Below the pieces are notes generated by a model that saw nothing but the letters and a program-made list of their open reading frames with translations, was not told where the DNA came from and did no database searches. Shown in pieces: positions 1 to 6,202 of a stretch of 17,121 bases of DNA (positions within the stretch are counted from its first letter, which is position 1; every line of letters starts with the position of its first letter). The DNA is taken from positions 1 to 17,121 of the forward strand of contig DDHB01000091.1 in assembly GCA_002337925.1 (NCBI GenBank), in the 5' to 3' direction. Source of the DNA: Sporomusaceae bacterium UBA1887 (GTDB lineage: Bacteria > Bacillota > Negativicutes > Sporomusales > DSM-15969). A program made the translations under genes and the position numbers.

Positions 1-81
1 AGAAGATTTCGTCATCTGAAATATGACTGCCTGCGGTACTAATACTAGCAGTAAAAATACCGCTCGCAATCGACTGACCAC
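1..81 (-). CDS. start of a small hydrophobic protein downstream of feoB (partial)
   Basis: A GTG at 81-79 opens a frame that stays open to the window edge (27 codons). A purine-rich ribosome binding site (GGGGGGAG, 94-87) sits 5 nt upstream, and the feoB stop is 25 nt away, so translation after feoB in the same message is plausible. The visible N-terminus begins MVSRLRAVFLLLVLVPQAV and reads as one basic-then-hydrophobic segment, so a signal anchor or small membrane protein is likely. Small membrane proteins often follow feoB, but this one shows no cysteine-rich pattern in the part seen, so I do not call it FeoB-associated. The function is unknown and the gene is cut by the window edge. Confidence 0.35.
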   Translation of the reverse strand, partial: MVSRLRAVFLLLVLVPQAVIFQMTKSS

Positions 82-106
82 AATAACTCCCCCCTGGTAA
101 CTCTAA

Positions 107-2452
107 TTAAAACCCTAGCAAAATGCCGCCGCGATATACTGCGAAAGCAACAACCCAGGCTAACACAGTGGCATAGACGAAGCTGAAGGCCGGCCATTTC
201 CATGAATTGGTTTCCCGGCGAATTACAGCAAGCGCTGCCAGGCAAGGTGAGTAAATCAACGTAAATACCATCAGTGTATAGGCAACAAGCGGATTGAACA
301 CAGGATCTGCCACTAGGGCATCCTGCAGTGCTGTTGCATCGTCTTCCGACTCGCCTACACTGTAAATTGTACCTAACGTACTGACAAGAACTTCTTTAGC
401 GGCTACGGCCGAAACTAGTCCGACGCCAATCTTCCAGTCAAAGCCAAGCGGTTTAATTACCGGCTCTATCATATGGCCGAATTGACCGGCATAGCTTTGG
501 GCCAGCTTTTCACCAGCTTCTTCTTTTTCAATTTTACCCAGTTCATCCTTCCGCTCCTGGTCTAATTCCTGGTAGCGAACGGCATAAGGATAAATCTCAG
601 GCTGTGTTTTCTCAAGTTCTGCTAATTTCGACTCTTTGCGTGCATCGGCGGCTTCGGCATCTTCGTCGTCCGCCTCTTCATCCAGAGCCTGCATTTGTTC
701 TACTGTATCTTTTAAAGCAGAATGCTCTTCAAGCTTTTCCACTTTCAGAGGTACTAATATGTCCTGAGTAGTTTTTTCTGTAAACAACTCTTCCACTTGC
801 TCTTTAGCCTGGTCATAATCCTTACTGTAGGAAACTTCACTGGGATAGTTCGTCATAAACCACACCAGAATGGATGCAGCGAGAATTAAAGTACCTGCTT
901 TTTTTAGATACAAAGCGCTTCTTTCCCACATATGCGTCACAATACTGCGCATTGTGGGCAGATGATAAGGAGGCATTTCCATAACAAATGCTTCAGTTGC
1001 ACCTGGAAACAGGAATTTACGGAAAATCATTGCCATACCAACAGCAAGCAAAATTCCCAACAAATAAATAGAGAATAAAACCGTACCTGCTATCTGTTCA
1101 GAGAAGAAAGCACCTGCAAGCAGCGTATAAACTGGCAGCCGCGCGCTGCAGCTCATTAACGGGGATACCAAAATAGTAACCATTCGGTCACGGGGATTCT
1201 CCAGAGTACGGGAACCCATGATAGCCGGCACACTGCAGCCAAATCCCAGCAATAACGGAATAAAGGATTTACCATGAAGGCCTACTGCTCGCATAACGCG
1301 GTCCATGACAAAGGCCGCTCTTGCCATATAGCCGGTATCTTCTAATAGGGATATTCCCAAAAACAACAACAGAATCTGCGGTAAAAAGACCAATACACTG
1401 CCTACGCCGCCGATAATCCCATCCACAAGCAAGGACTTCAGATCACCATCAGCCATGTGAGCACCAATCAATTCGCCTAATCCGGCAATACCGGTTTCAA
1501 TCCAGTCCTGTGGAAATGCGCCAAGCGTAAACACAACATTAAATAACAACCACATAATGCCAAAAAAGATCGGCAGACCAAGTACCCGGTGAGTTAAAAT
1601 ATTGTCGATCTTATCAGATGTCGTTTGAACGTGCCTGGTTCCATCAGCAACCACGTCCCGGTAGACTTCTCCGGCAAACCGGTAGCGGTATTCAGCAATT
1701 GTCAGTTCAACATCATCGCCAAACGTCTTTTTAAGATCACTTCTTGCCGCATCAGCCTTATCCAGTATCTGCGAACCACCCGGCATAGCATGAATGGCTG
1801 TGCGAATATCCGGATCATCTTCAAGCAATTTTACCGCGAGCCAGCGGATAGGATATTTGACTTCCGGAATCCCTGTCAGCAATTCAGTAAGCTGCTTAAT
1901 TTTCTCTTCAATTTCAGGCCCATAATCGATGGCAAACGTCCGTTGCTGACCATTTGCGGCGGTCTCCGTTACAATTTTCAGCAGGTCTTCCGTCCCGATA
2001 TTACGATTGCCGACCATATTCACGACTGGAATTCCCAGCTTACGGCTTAAAACAGCAGCATCAACCGGCATTCCCATGGTAGCGGCAACATCTGTCATAT
2101 TAAGAGCAAGAACTACCGGTCTTTCCAGTTCAAGCAATTGAGCCGCAAGATACAAGTTGCGCTCCACATTGGAAGAGTCCAAGACATTAACAATAATGTC
2201 CGGCTTTTCTGTAATAATCACATTGCGTGCCACAACCTCATCCAGCGAATGAGCAGTCAGGCTATACGTTCCAGGCAAATCAACAATGAGCAATTCCTGA
2301 TTTTGGAAACGGCGAAAGCCTTCTCTTCTTTCTACTGTTACTCCAGGATAATTACCCACATGCTGGCGAGCTCCGGTAATATTATTAAATATAGTAGTCT
2401 TACCGGAATTTGGATTACCGGCAAGAGCAACAGTTAAACTTGTTTTTGTCAT
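107..2452 (-). CDS. feoB: ferrous iron transporter FeoB
   Basis: This is the inner-membrane GTP-dependent Fe(II) importer, 781 residues. The N-terminal G domain shows G1 GNPNSGKTT (12-20), a G2 region around NYPGVTVE (34-41), G3 DLPG (58-61) and G4 NMTD (118-121). A GDI-like helical linker precedes the membrane part from about residue 290. The membrane domain carries both Gate regions with their conserved cysteines, GFGCSVPA (403-410) and PLMSCSARLPVY (431-442), and YSPC near 734-737. Between the helix ending near 533 and the SYAGQ motif at 653 lies a very charged insert of roughly 110 residues, including DEEADDEDAE (591-600), with coiled-coil character. It would face outside or the periplasm. 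The start ATG has GAGGATG upstream. It is co-oriented with feoA 74 nt upstream, so the two form one operon. Confidence 0.97.
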   Translation of the reverse strand: MTKTSLTVALAGNPNSGKTTIFNNITGARQHVGNYPGVTVERREGFRRFQNQELLIVDLPGTYSLTAHSLDEVVARNVIITEKPDIIVNVLDSSNVERNLYLAAQLLELERPVVLALNMTDVAATMGMPVDAAVLSRKLGIPVVNMVGNRNIGTEDLLKIVTETAANGQQRTFAIDYGPEIEEKIKQLTELLTGIPEVKYPIRWLAVKLLEDDPDIRTAIHAMPGGSQILDKADAARSDLKKTFGDDVELTIAEYRYRFAGEVYRDVVADGTRHVQTTSDKIDNILTHRVLGLPIFFGIMWLLFNVVFTLGAFPQDWIETGIAGLGELIGAHMADGDLKSLLVDGIIGGVGSVLVFLPQILLLFLGISLLEDTGYMARAAFVMDRVMRAVGLHGKSFIPLLLGFGCSVPAIMGSRTLENPRDRMVTILVSPLMSCSARLPVYTLLAGAFFSEQIAGTVLFSIYLLGILLAVGMAMIFRKFLFPGATEAFVMEMPPYHLPTMRSIVTHMWERSALYLKKAGTLILAASILVWFMTNYPSEVSYSKDYDQAKEQVEELFTEKTTQDILVPLKVEKLEEHSALKDTVEQMQALDEEADDEDAEAADARKESKLAELEKTQPEIYPYAVRYQELDQERKDELGKIEKEEAGEKLAQSYAGQFGHMIEPVIKPLGFDWKIGVGLVSAVAAKEVLVSTLGTIYSVGESEDDATALQDALVADPVFNPLVAYTLMVFTLIYSPCLAALAVIRRETNSWKWPAFSFVYATVLAWVVAFAVYRGGILLGF

Positions 2453-2512
2453 TATAGTAACATCCTCGTGTTTTTTATAGATTTCCGCAATATAAAAACG
2501 CTGACAAGAAGC

Positions 2513-2530
2513 CTAGTGTCTTGACACTAG
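2513..2530 (-). other. intercistronic hairpin between feoA and feoB
   Basis: CTAGTGT-CTTG-ACACTAG forms a perfect 7-bp stem with a 4-nt loop, and its base includes the feoA stop codon (2529-2527). Outer bases GCTGA (2500-2504) and TCAGC (2531-2535) could extend it across a bulge. There is no T-run, so it does not look like a terminator. It could set the feoA:feoB message ratio by RNA processing or stability. Its CTAGTG/CACTAG ends match the ends of the 165-bp repeat at 9121-9285. Confidence 0.5.
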
Positions 2531-2760
2531 TCAGCGACTGTACATTCAATCAATGCGGCTTCTGCTTTACGCAACGAAAGATTAAAGTTTTTAACTTTTA
2601 TCTCCATAGGATCACCAAGCGGCGCAAACTTCTGGACTAAAACTTTTGTACCAGCCACAAGTCCCATATCAACAATGCGGCGCTTAATAGGTCCGAAACC
2701 GGTCACTTTTGTAACTACGCCCACTTCTCCGGGTAATAGCTCATTAAGTGTTTTCGTCAT
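2527..2760 (-). CDS. feoA: FeoA family ferrous iron transport accessory protein
   Basis: This small cytosolic SH3-like protein (77 residues) works with FeoB in Fe(II) uptake. The family pattern is clear: LNELLPGEVGVV at the N-terminus, then the RRIVDMGLVAGTKV stretch (28-41), then the usual close with LSLRKAEAALI (61-71). I chose ATG 2760-2758 because the G-run of the ribosome binding site (2776-2771 on the minus strand) lies about 9-10 nt upstream. An in-frame TTG at 2769, giving 80 residues, would touch that site and is less likely. It is the first gene of the feo operon, preceded by a strong promoter with an overlapping Fur-box-like site, so repression by iron-loaded Fur is expected. The stop codon lies inside the hairpin that separates it from feoB. 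Confidence 0.93.
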   Translation of the reverse strand: MTKTLNELLPGEVGVVTKVTGFGPIKRRIVDMGLVAGTKVLVQKFAPLGDPMEIKVKNFNLSLRKAEAALIECTVAD

Positions 2761-2791
2761 TCCTCTCAACCCCCCAATTTATTCTTGTTAA

Positions 2792-2806
2792 TGAAATTCA
2801 TTCTCA
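2792..2806. promoter_or_regulatory. Fur box of the feoAB promoter
   Basis: TGAAATTCATTCTCA matches the 7-1-7 Fur core TGATAATNATTATCA at 11 of its 14 defined positions. It also overlaps a perfect 6-1-6 inverted repeat, AATGAA-A-TTCATT (2790-2802). It lies just downstream of the feoA -10 element, over the expected transcription start, where bound Fur would block transcription. The promoter geometry makes it convincing. Which Fur-family protein binds it is inferred. Confidence 0.7.
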
Positions 2807-2811
2807 CAAAA

Positions 2812-2840
2812 ATGATAGAGCAGAATCTTATATTTGTCAA
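2812..2840 (-). promoter_or_regulatory. feoAB promoter (sigma-A type)
   Basis: Read on the minus strand: TTGACA (2840-2835), a 17-nt spacer, TATCAT (2817-2812). The -35 is a perfect consensus and the -10 differs at one position. The predicted start falls within or next to the Fur-box-like site, about 50 nt upstream of the feoA start codon. Confidence 0.8.
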
Positions 2841-3030
2841 GATATAACAGTTTCAAATCTTGTGGTTCTCCACGGTTGCACGCATTTTTTCATTAGATTA
2901 ACTACAATAGCTCGCTTTTATAAAAAATCGCTGTTAGATTTTAAATTTCGCCCTTTTATCTTAGTCACTCTTTTCAGAATAGACAACGCCCATATATTAA
3001 AACTGACTTTCAGTTTCATTTGGATTTAAC
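2841..3030. other. divergent feoA/zur intergenic region
   Basis: This AT-rich spacer separates the feoA promoter from the zur promoter. I see no credible gene here. It holds a perfect 7-3-7 inverted repeat, AAACTGA-CTT-TCAGTTT (3000-3016), 15 nt upstream of the zur -35. It could be an extra regulator site, but there is no second copy in the window to support that. Confidence 0.4.
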
Positions 3031-3059
3031 TTGTCGAATTGGTATATCCATAGTAGAAT
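3031..3059 (+). promoter_or_regulatory. zur-znuCB promoter
   Basis: TTGTCG (3031-3036), a 17-nt spacer, then TAGAAT (3054-3059) make a sound sigma-A-type promoter. The expected start, about 3066, falls inside the inverted repeat at 3063-3083. Confidence 0.65.
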
Positions 3060-3062
3060 TGT

Positions 3063-3083
3063 GTTAATAATAAGGTTATTAAC
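3063..3083. promoter_or_regulatory. inverted repeat at the zur transcription start, candidate Zur operator
   Basis: Perfect 8-5-8 dyad: GTTAATAA, spacer TAAGG, TTATTAAC. It lies between the -10 element and the ribosome binding site (AGGAGG, 3085-3090), covering the predicted start. AT-rich dyads of this size at the start of a zur gene suggest autoregulation. It does not closely match the Bacillus Zur box, so the assignment is inference. Confidence 0.45.
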
Positions 3084-3099
3084 TAGGAGGAACCTTAAC

Positions 3100-3525
3100 G
3101 TGGAAGAAAAATTGATTGCCCTGCTCAAGGACAAAGGCTGCAAGATTACACCACAACGCCGAGCAATTATTAAAGCGTTACTGCAGTTTGAAAAATTCCC
3201 TACCGTCCAAGAGCTTCATCATAGCATTAAAGCTACCTTTCCTGATGTTGGCCTCGATACAATTTATCGCAATCTTAATCTTTTAGTTGCTATGGGCGTA
3301 GTTAACCAAATAGGCTTATCCGGTAAGGATACGAAAGTATTTGAGCTTGTTCGGAACCACCACCATCATCACTTAGTTTGTCTGAGCTGCGGTCAGGCTA
3401 ATTGTCTTGATTATTGTCCGGTTGACGAAAACGATTTACAAAAGTCAGCCGGCCCTGAATTTAAAATTGTAGGTCATTCGCTGGAAATTTACGGCTATTG
3501 CCGCCAATGCCAAAAGCTGGCCTGA
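3100..3525 (+). CDS. zur: Fur family regulator, probably zinc-responsive Zur
   Basis: DNA-binding metalloregulator of 141 residues, typical for Fur proteins. The N-terminal winged helix is clear (about 10-75: KITPQRRAIIKALL, then LDTIYRNLNLL). A five-histidine run follows (87-91). The structural zinc site is C94-x2-C97 plus C134-x2-C137. Further ligand candidates are C102, C106 and H126. The start is GTG 3100 with AGGAGG 9 nt upstream. A longer frame reaches back to 3031, but it would begin at the promoter itself and is rejected. The gene sits 12 nt before znuC on the same strand, which argues for Zur over Fur or PerR. The separate Fur-type site at feoA may belong to another family member elsewhere. 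The promoter-overlapping inverted repeat suggests autoregulation. Confidence 0.85.
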   Translation: MEEKLIALLKDKGCKITPQRRAIIKALLQFEKFPTVQELHHSIKATFPDVGLDTIYRNLNLLVAMGVVNQIGLSGKDTKVFELVRNHHHHHLVCLSCGQANCLDYCPVDENDLQKSAGPEFKIVGHSLEIYGYCRQCQKLA

Positions 3526-3537
3526 TCGGAGAACAAC

Positions 3538-4272
3538 ATGAATGCTTTCGAATTTAGTAATGTATCTTTTGCCTATCCCTGTCATCCCATATTCACTAAT
3601 TTGAATCTAGCTATTGAGAGCGGTGATTTTGTTGCGGTTGTCGGTGGAAACGGCGCAGGTAAATCGACATTTCTTAAGCTGTGTGTAGGTGCACTTTCAC
3701 CTGATGCCGGAGAAATCCGCATTCACGGCGATTTATTACAATCCTTTCAAAACTGGCACAAGATTGGTTATGTGCCGCAAAATCCGTTAAGAGACCGAGC
3801 TTTTCCCATTACTGTTTCTGAAGTGATTTCCATGGGACGCATCCCGGGGCTGCCCTTTGGCCGTTCCTTAAATGCAGCTGACCGCGAGGCAATTCAGAAG
3901 GCCATTGAACTAACCGGTGTAGAGGGTTTTCAGCACAAACTAATTGGCAATCTTTCCGGAGGTCAGCAGCAGCGAGTCATGGTAGCCCGTGCTCTTGCCG
4001 CCGCTCCGGAAACCTTGATATTAGACGAACCAACAGCAGGTATAGACGCCAAAGGCTCTCAGGAATTCTATGAATTGCTCCAGAAACTGAATCAAACATC
4101 CAATATAACCATTTTGTTAGTCACTCATGATCTAGATAAGGTAGCTCCTTATGCGAGTAAAGTCCTCCGCTTTGACGAAGGGCTGAAGTATTACGGATCA
4201 GCTGAGCCTTTCCGCTTAAAGGCAGCACCAACTTTACAAGAGAAGGACGTTTTATATGTTAGAAATTCTTGA
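3538..4272 (+). CDS. znuC: zinc ABC transporter ATP-binding protein
   Basis: ATPase subunit (244 residues) of the high-affinity metal importer, attached to the inner face of the membrane through ZnuB. All ABC motifs are present: Walker A GGNGAGKST (36-44), Q-loop Q81 in VPQNP, signature LSGGQ (139-143), Walker B LILDEP (160-165) with catalytic E164, and switch H197 in VTHDLD. The ATG at 3538 follows the zur stop by 12 nt with a CGGAG ribosome binding site. The 3' end overlaps znuB by 17 nt, which suggests translational coupling. Sequence alone does not separate Zn from Mn specificity. The Zur-like partner favours zinc. Confidence 0.92.
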   Translation: MNAFEFSNVSFAYPCHPIFTNLNLAIESGDFVAVVGGNGAGKSTFLKLCVGALSPDAGEIRIHGDLLQSFQNWHKIGYVPQNPLRDRAFPITVSEVISMGRIPGLPFGRSLNAADREAIQKAIELTGVEGFQHKLIGNLSGGQQQRVMVARALAAAPETLILDEPTAGIDAKGSQEFYELLQKLNQTSNITILLVTHDLDKVAPYASKVLRFDEGLKYYGSAEPFRLKAAPTLQEKDVLYVRNS

Positions 4273-5098
4273 GTTTGATTTCATGCAGCGGGCTATTATG
4301 GCCGGATTACTGGTAGGGCTGATTTGTCCTACTATTGGAGTTTTCCTTTTGCTGCGCAAACAGTCACTGATTGGTGATGGTTTAGGACATGTCGCTTTTG
4401 CCGGTGTAGCAACCGGTTGGTTGTTAGGTATTTATCCTGTCATCAGCGCGATAGTGCTGACAGTGCTTGCCGCAGTCGGCATTGAAGAAATGCGGTCACG
4501 CCGTCCTGCTTTCGGCGATATGATACTTGCAATTTTTCTTTACACCGGTGTTGCCTGCGCTGTATTGTTCAGCAGTATGGCTAAAATAAATAATGTCAGT
4601 TTAATTGGCTATTTGTTTGGCAGTATTGTTACCGTTACCGTGCAAGACCTGCAGATAACCGCAGTTCTTACTGCAGGTGTCTTATTAACCATTAAACTGT
4701 TGTTTAAGCAACTGTTATTTGTAACATTTGACGAAGAGGTTGCCAAAATTAATGGGCTGCCAGTAAGAAAAATTAACTTGCTGCTGGCAATCCTGACTGC
4801 CTTAACTGTTTCCATTGCGATGCGCGTTGTTGGTATTTTAATGGTATCTGCCCTGATGGTTATTCCTGTGGCTGCCAGTCTACAGATATCCAAAAGTTTT
4901 AAAAGTACCTTATTTAATGCAGTAATTATTTCTGAAATATCTGTCCTGAGCGGCCTGATTGCCTCCTTCTATTTGAACTTTGCCTCGGGTGGGACTATTG
5001 TTATTATGGCTTCTGCTATATTTGTCGGTGCTTTTACTTACAAACAGCTCTATGCCGAACGCGTGAGCAAAACGGATATTATGCACTCTCACTCTTAA
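4256..5098 (+). CDS. znuB: zinc ABC transporter permease
   Basis: Integral membrane subunit of the metal importer, ABC-3 family, 280 residues with about eight hydrophobic segments. Family features are the N-terminal FMQRAIMAGLLVGLICPTIG stretch (9-28), the RKQSLIGDGLGHVAFAGVA loop and its following helix, and the late segment with MRVVGILMVSALMVIPVAAS, which is strongly conserved in ZnuB/MntB/TroC proteins. The C-terminus is short and polar with two histidines (HSHS), possibly incidental. The start overlaps the end of znuC by 17 nt, and an AGAAGGA site lies upstream. It pairs with ZnuC and delivers metal received from ZnuA. Confidence 0.92.
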   Translation: MLEILEFDFMQRAIMAGLLVGLICPTIGVFLLLRKQSLIGDGLGHVAFAGVATGWLLGIYPVISAIVLTVLAAVGIEEMRSRRPAFGDMILAIFLYTGVACAVLFSSMAKINNVSLIGYLFGSIVTVTVQDLQITAVLTAGVLLTIKLLFKQLLFVTFDEEVAKINGLPVRKINLLLAILTALTVSIAMRVVGILMVSALMVIPVAASLQISKSFKSTLFNAVIISEISVLSGLIASFYLNFASGGTIVIMASAIFVGAFTYKQLYAERVSKTDIMHSHS

Positions 5099-5106
5099 TA
5101 TAACCC

Positions 5107-5135
5107 TTGACTAGGGAAATTTTGGGACATATACT
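5107..5135 (+). promoter_or_regulatory. znuA promoter
   Basis: TTGACT (5107-5112), a 17-nt spacer and TATACT (5130-5135) lie just after the znuB stop. This is close to consensus, so znuA probably has its own transcript as well as any readthrough from zur-znuCB. That is a common way to make the binding protein in excess of the transporter. Confidence 0.7.
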
Positions 5136-5175
5136 ATAAACAGTAATATTCTTATTTGAGAATATTACTGTTTAT
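5136..5175 (+). promoter_or_regulatory. 17-bp perfect inverted repeat in the znuA leader
   Basis: Arms at 5136-5152 and 5159-5175 are perfectly complementary over 17 bp with a 6-nt loop (TATTTG). The repeat starts directly at the end of the -10 element. The ribosome binding site AAGGAGG follows at 5183-5189. It could be an operator (one or two Zur sites), a 5' stabilising stem or an attenuator. TTTATTTATTTT follows or overlaps the right arm, which would allow weak termination. I cannot decide between these from sequence. Confidence 0.55.
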
Positions 5176-5193
5176 TTATTTTAAGGAGGCATA

Positions 5194-6120
5194 GTGATCA
5201 TGCAAAAATATCTAACAAGACTGTTATGCTTTACACTCATGGCAATGCTCTTGAGCACAAATGTCAGCCTGGCAGCCTGGTGGAACACGAAACCAACCAT
5301 TGTAACAACTATTTACCCACTCTATGAATTTACTAAACAAGTAGTCGGTGATAAAGCTGATGTTGTCTTGCTTGTTCCTAATGGTGCCGAGCCACATGAC
5401 TGGGAACCGTCACCAGCTGATTTGATTAAGGTAAAGAATGCTTCTCTTGTTATCTATAACGGCGCCGGCTTAGAGCCATGGGTGGATAAAATCGGCAGTT
5501 CCACGTTATCCGGTAAACAAACCCTTAGCGCTGCAAGCGTAGTGCCTTTGCTTCAAGCTCAATACGACGAAGAAGGCGAATCTGCTGCAGCTGGTGTAAT
5601 GGATCCTCATGTTTGGCTTGATCCTGTTAATGCCCAAGCTATCGTACAGGCTATTGCCGCCGCGGCAGCTCAAACCGATCCGTCCAATAGTGATTATTAC
5701 TTTGCCAACAGCGCAAAGTACAGCACCCAGCTCGCTGAACTTGACAATGAGTACCAGCTGGCACTAGCCTCAACAGCCCGCCGTGACATCATTACCTCCC
5801 ACGCAGCTTTCGGTTACCTGGCAGCCCGCTATGGTCTCAACCAAATTGCCATTATGGGCTTATCACCTGACGCTGAGCCTACGCCTGAACGGATGGCGCA
5901 AGTTATCCGTCATGTACGCAGCGCCGGTATTAAGTACATATTCTTTGAAACATTGGTCAGCCCCAAATTATCTGAAATCATTGCCAGTGAAACTGGCGCA
6001 CAAACATTAGTGCTAAATCCGCTTGAAGGTTTGTCTGATGACGAAATTGCTAACGGTGAAAACTATGTTACCGTCATGCGCATGAATTTAACTAATCTAA
6101 AATACGCACTTGGCGAATAA
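5194..6120 (+). CDS. znuA: zinc ABC transporter substrate-binding protein
   Basis: Cluster A-I periplasmic metal-binding protein, 308 residues. A signal peptide covers about residues 1-27 (hydrophobic LLCFTLMAMLL, then SLA-A). There is no lipobox, so the protein is likely soluble in a periplasm. The three family histidines are visible: H68 in EPHDWEPS, H139 in MDPHVWLDP and H203 in TSHAAFGY. The C-terminal acidic ligand region is NPLEGLSDDE (275-284). The His-rich loop found in many ZnuA proteins is absent: the segment before H139 is QYDEEGESAAAG. Manganese or another metal is therefore not excluded. The start is either GTG 5194 (4 nt from AAGGAGG) or ATG 5200 (10 nt); the difference is two residues. 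Zinc is inferred from the zur-znuCB context. Confidence 0.88.
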   Translation: MIMQKYLTRLLCFTLMAMLLSTNVSLAAWWNTKPTIVTTIYPLYEFTKQVVGDKADVVLLVPNGAEPHDWEPSPADLIKVKNASLVIYNGAGLEPWVDKIGSSTLSGKQTLSAASVVPLLQAQYDEEGESAAAGVMDPHVWLDPVNAQAIVQAIAAAAAQTDPSNSDYYFANSAKYSTQLAELDNEYQLALASTARRDIITSHAAFGYLAARYGLNQIAIMGLSPDAEPTPERMAQVIRHVRSAGIKYIFFETLVSPKLSEIIASETGAQTLVLNPLEGLSDDEIANGENYVTVMRMNLTNLKYALGE

Positions 6121-6137
6121 AGTTCTCCATAACAAAG

Positions 6138-6185
6138 AAGAAGTGCTTCATTCCGGTATTTGCCGGCTTGAGCACTTCTTTTTAT
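6138..6185 (+). terminator. intrinsic terminator after znuA
   Basis: AAGAAGTGCT (6138-6147) pairs with AGCACTTCTT (6171-6180), with an inner CCGG...CCGG stem, and TTTTTAT follows. It ends the zinc unit. The stem may also stop the convergent leftward gene that ends at 6203, although its T-run on that side is interrupted. Confidence 0.85.
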
Positions 6186-6202
6186 CTATTATTTGCTTAT
6201 CT

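Noticed and set aside
1625..2437. Open frames on the plus strand opposite feoB
   Set aside because: They are antisense shadows of a well-supported gene, with no independent signals or domain patterns.
2748..3029. 93-codon open frame on the plus strand
   Set aside because: It overlaps the start of feoA, its promoter and the Fur box, has no ribosome binding site and shows no recognisable protein pattern.
3031..3099. N-terminal extension of the zur frame
   Set aside because: It would begin at the -35 element. GTG 3100 has an ideal AGGAGG and gives the normal Fur length.
3361..3375. His-tag-like five-histidine run as a sign of an engineered sequence
   Set aside because: Runs of histidine before the CxxC motif are normal metal ligands in Fur-family proteins.
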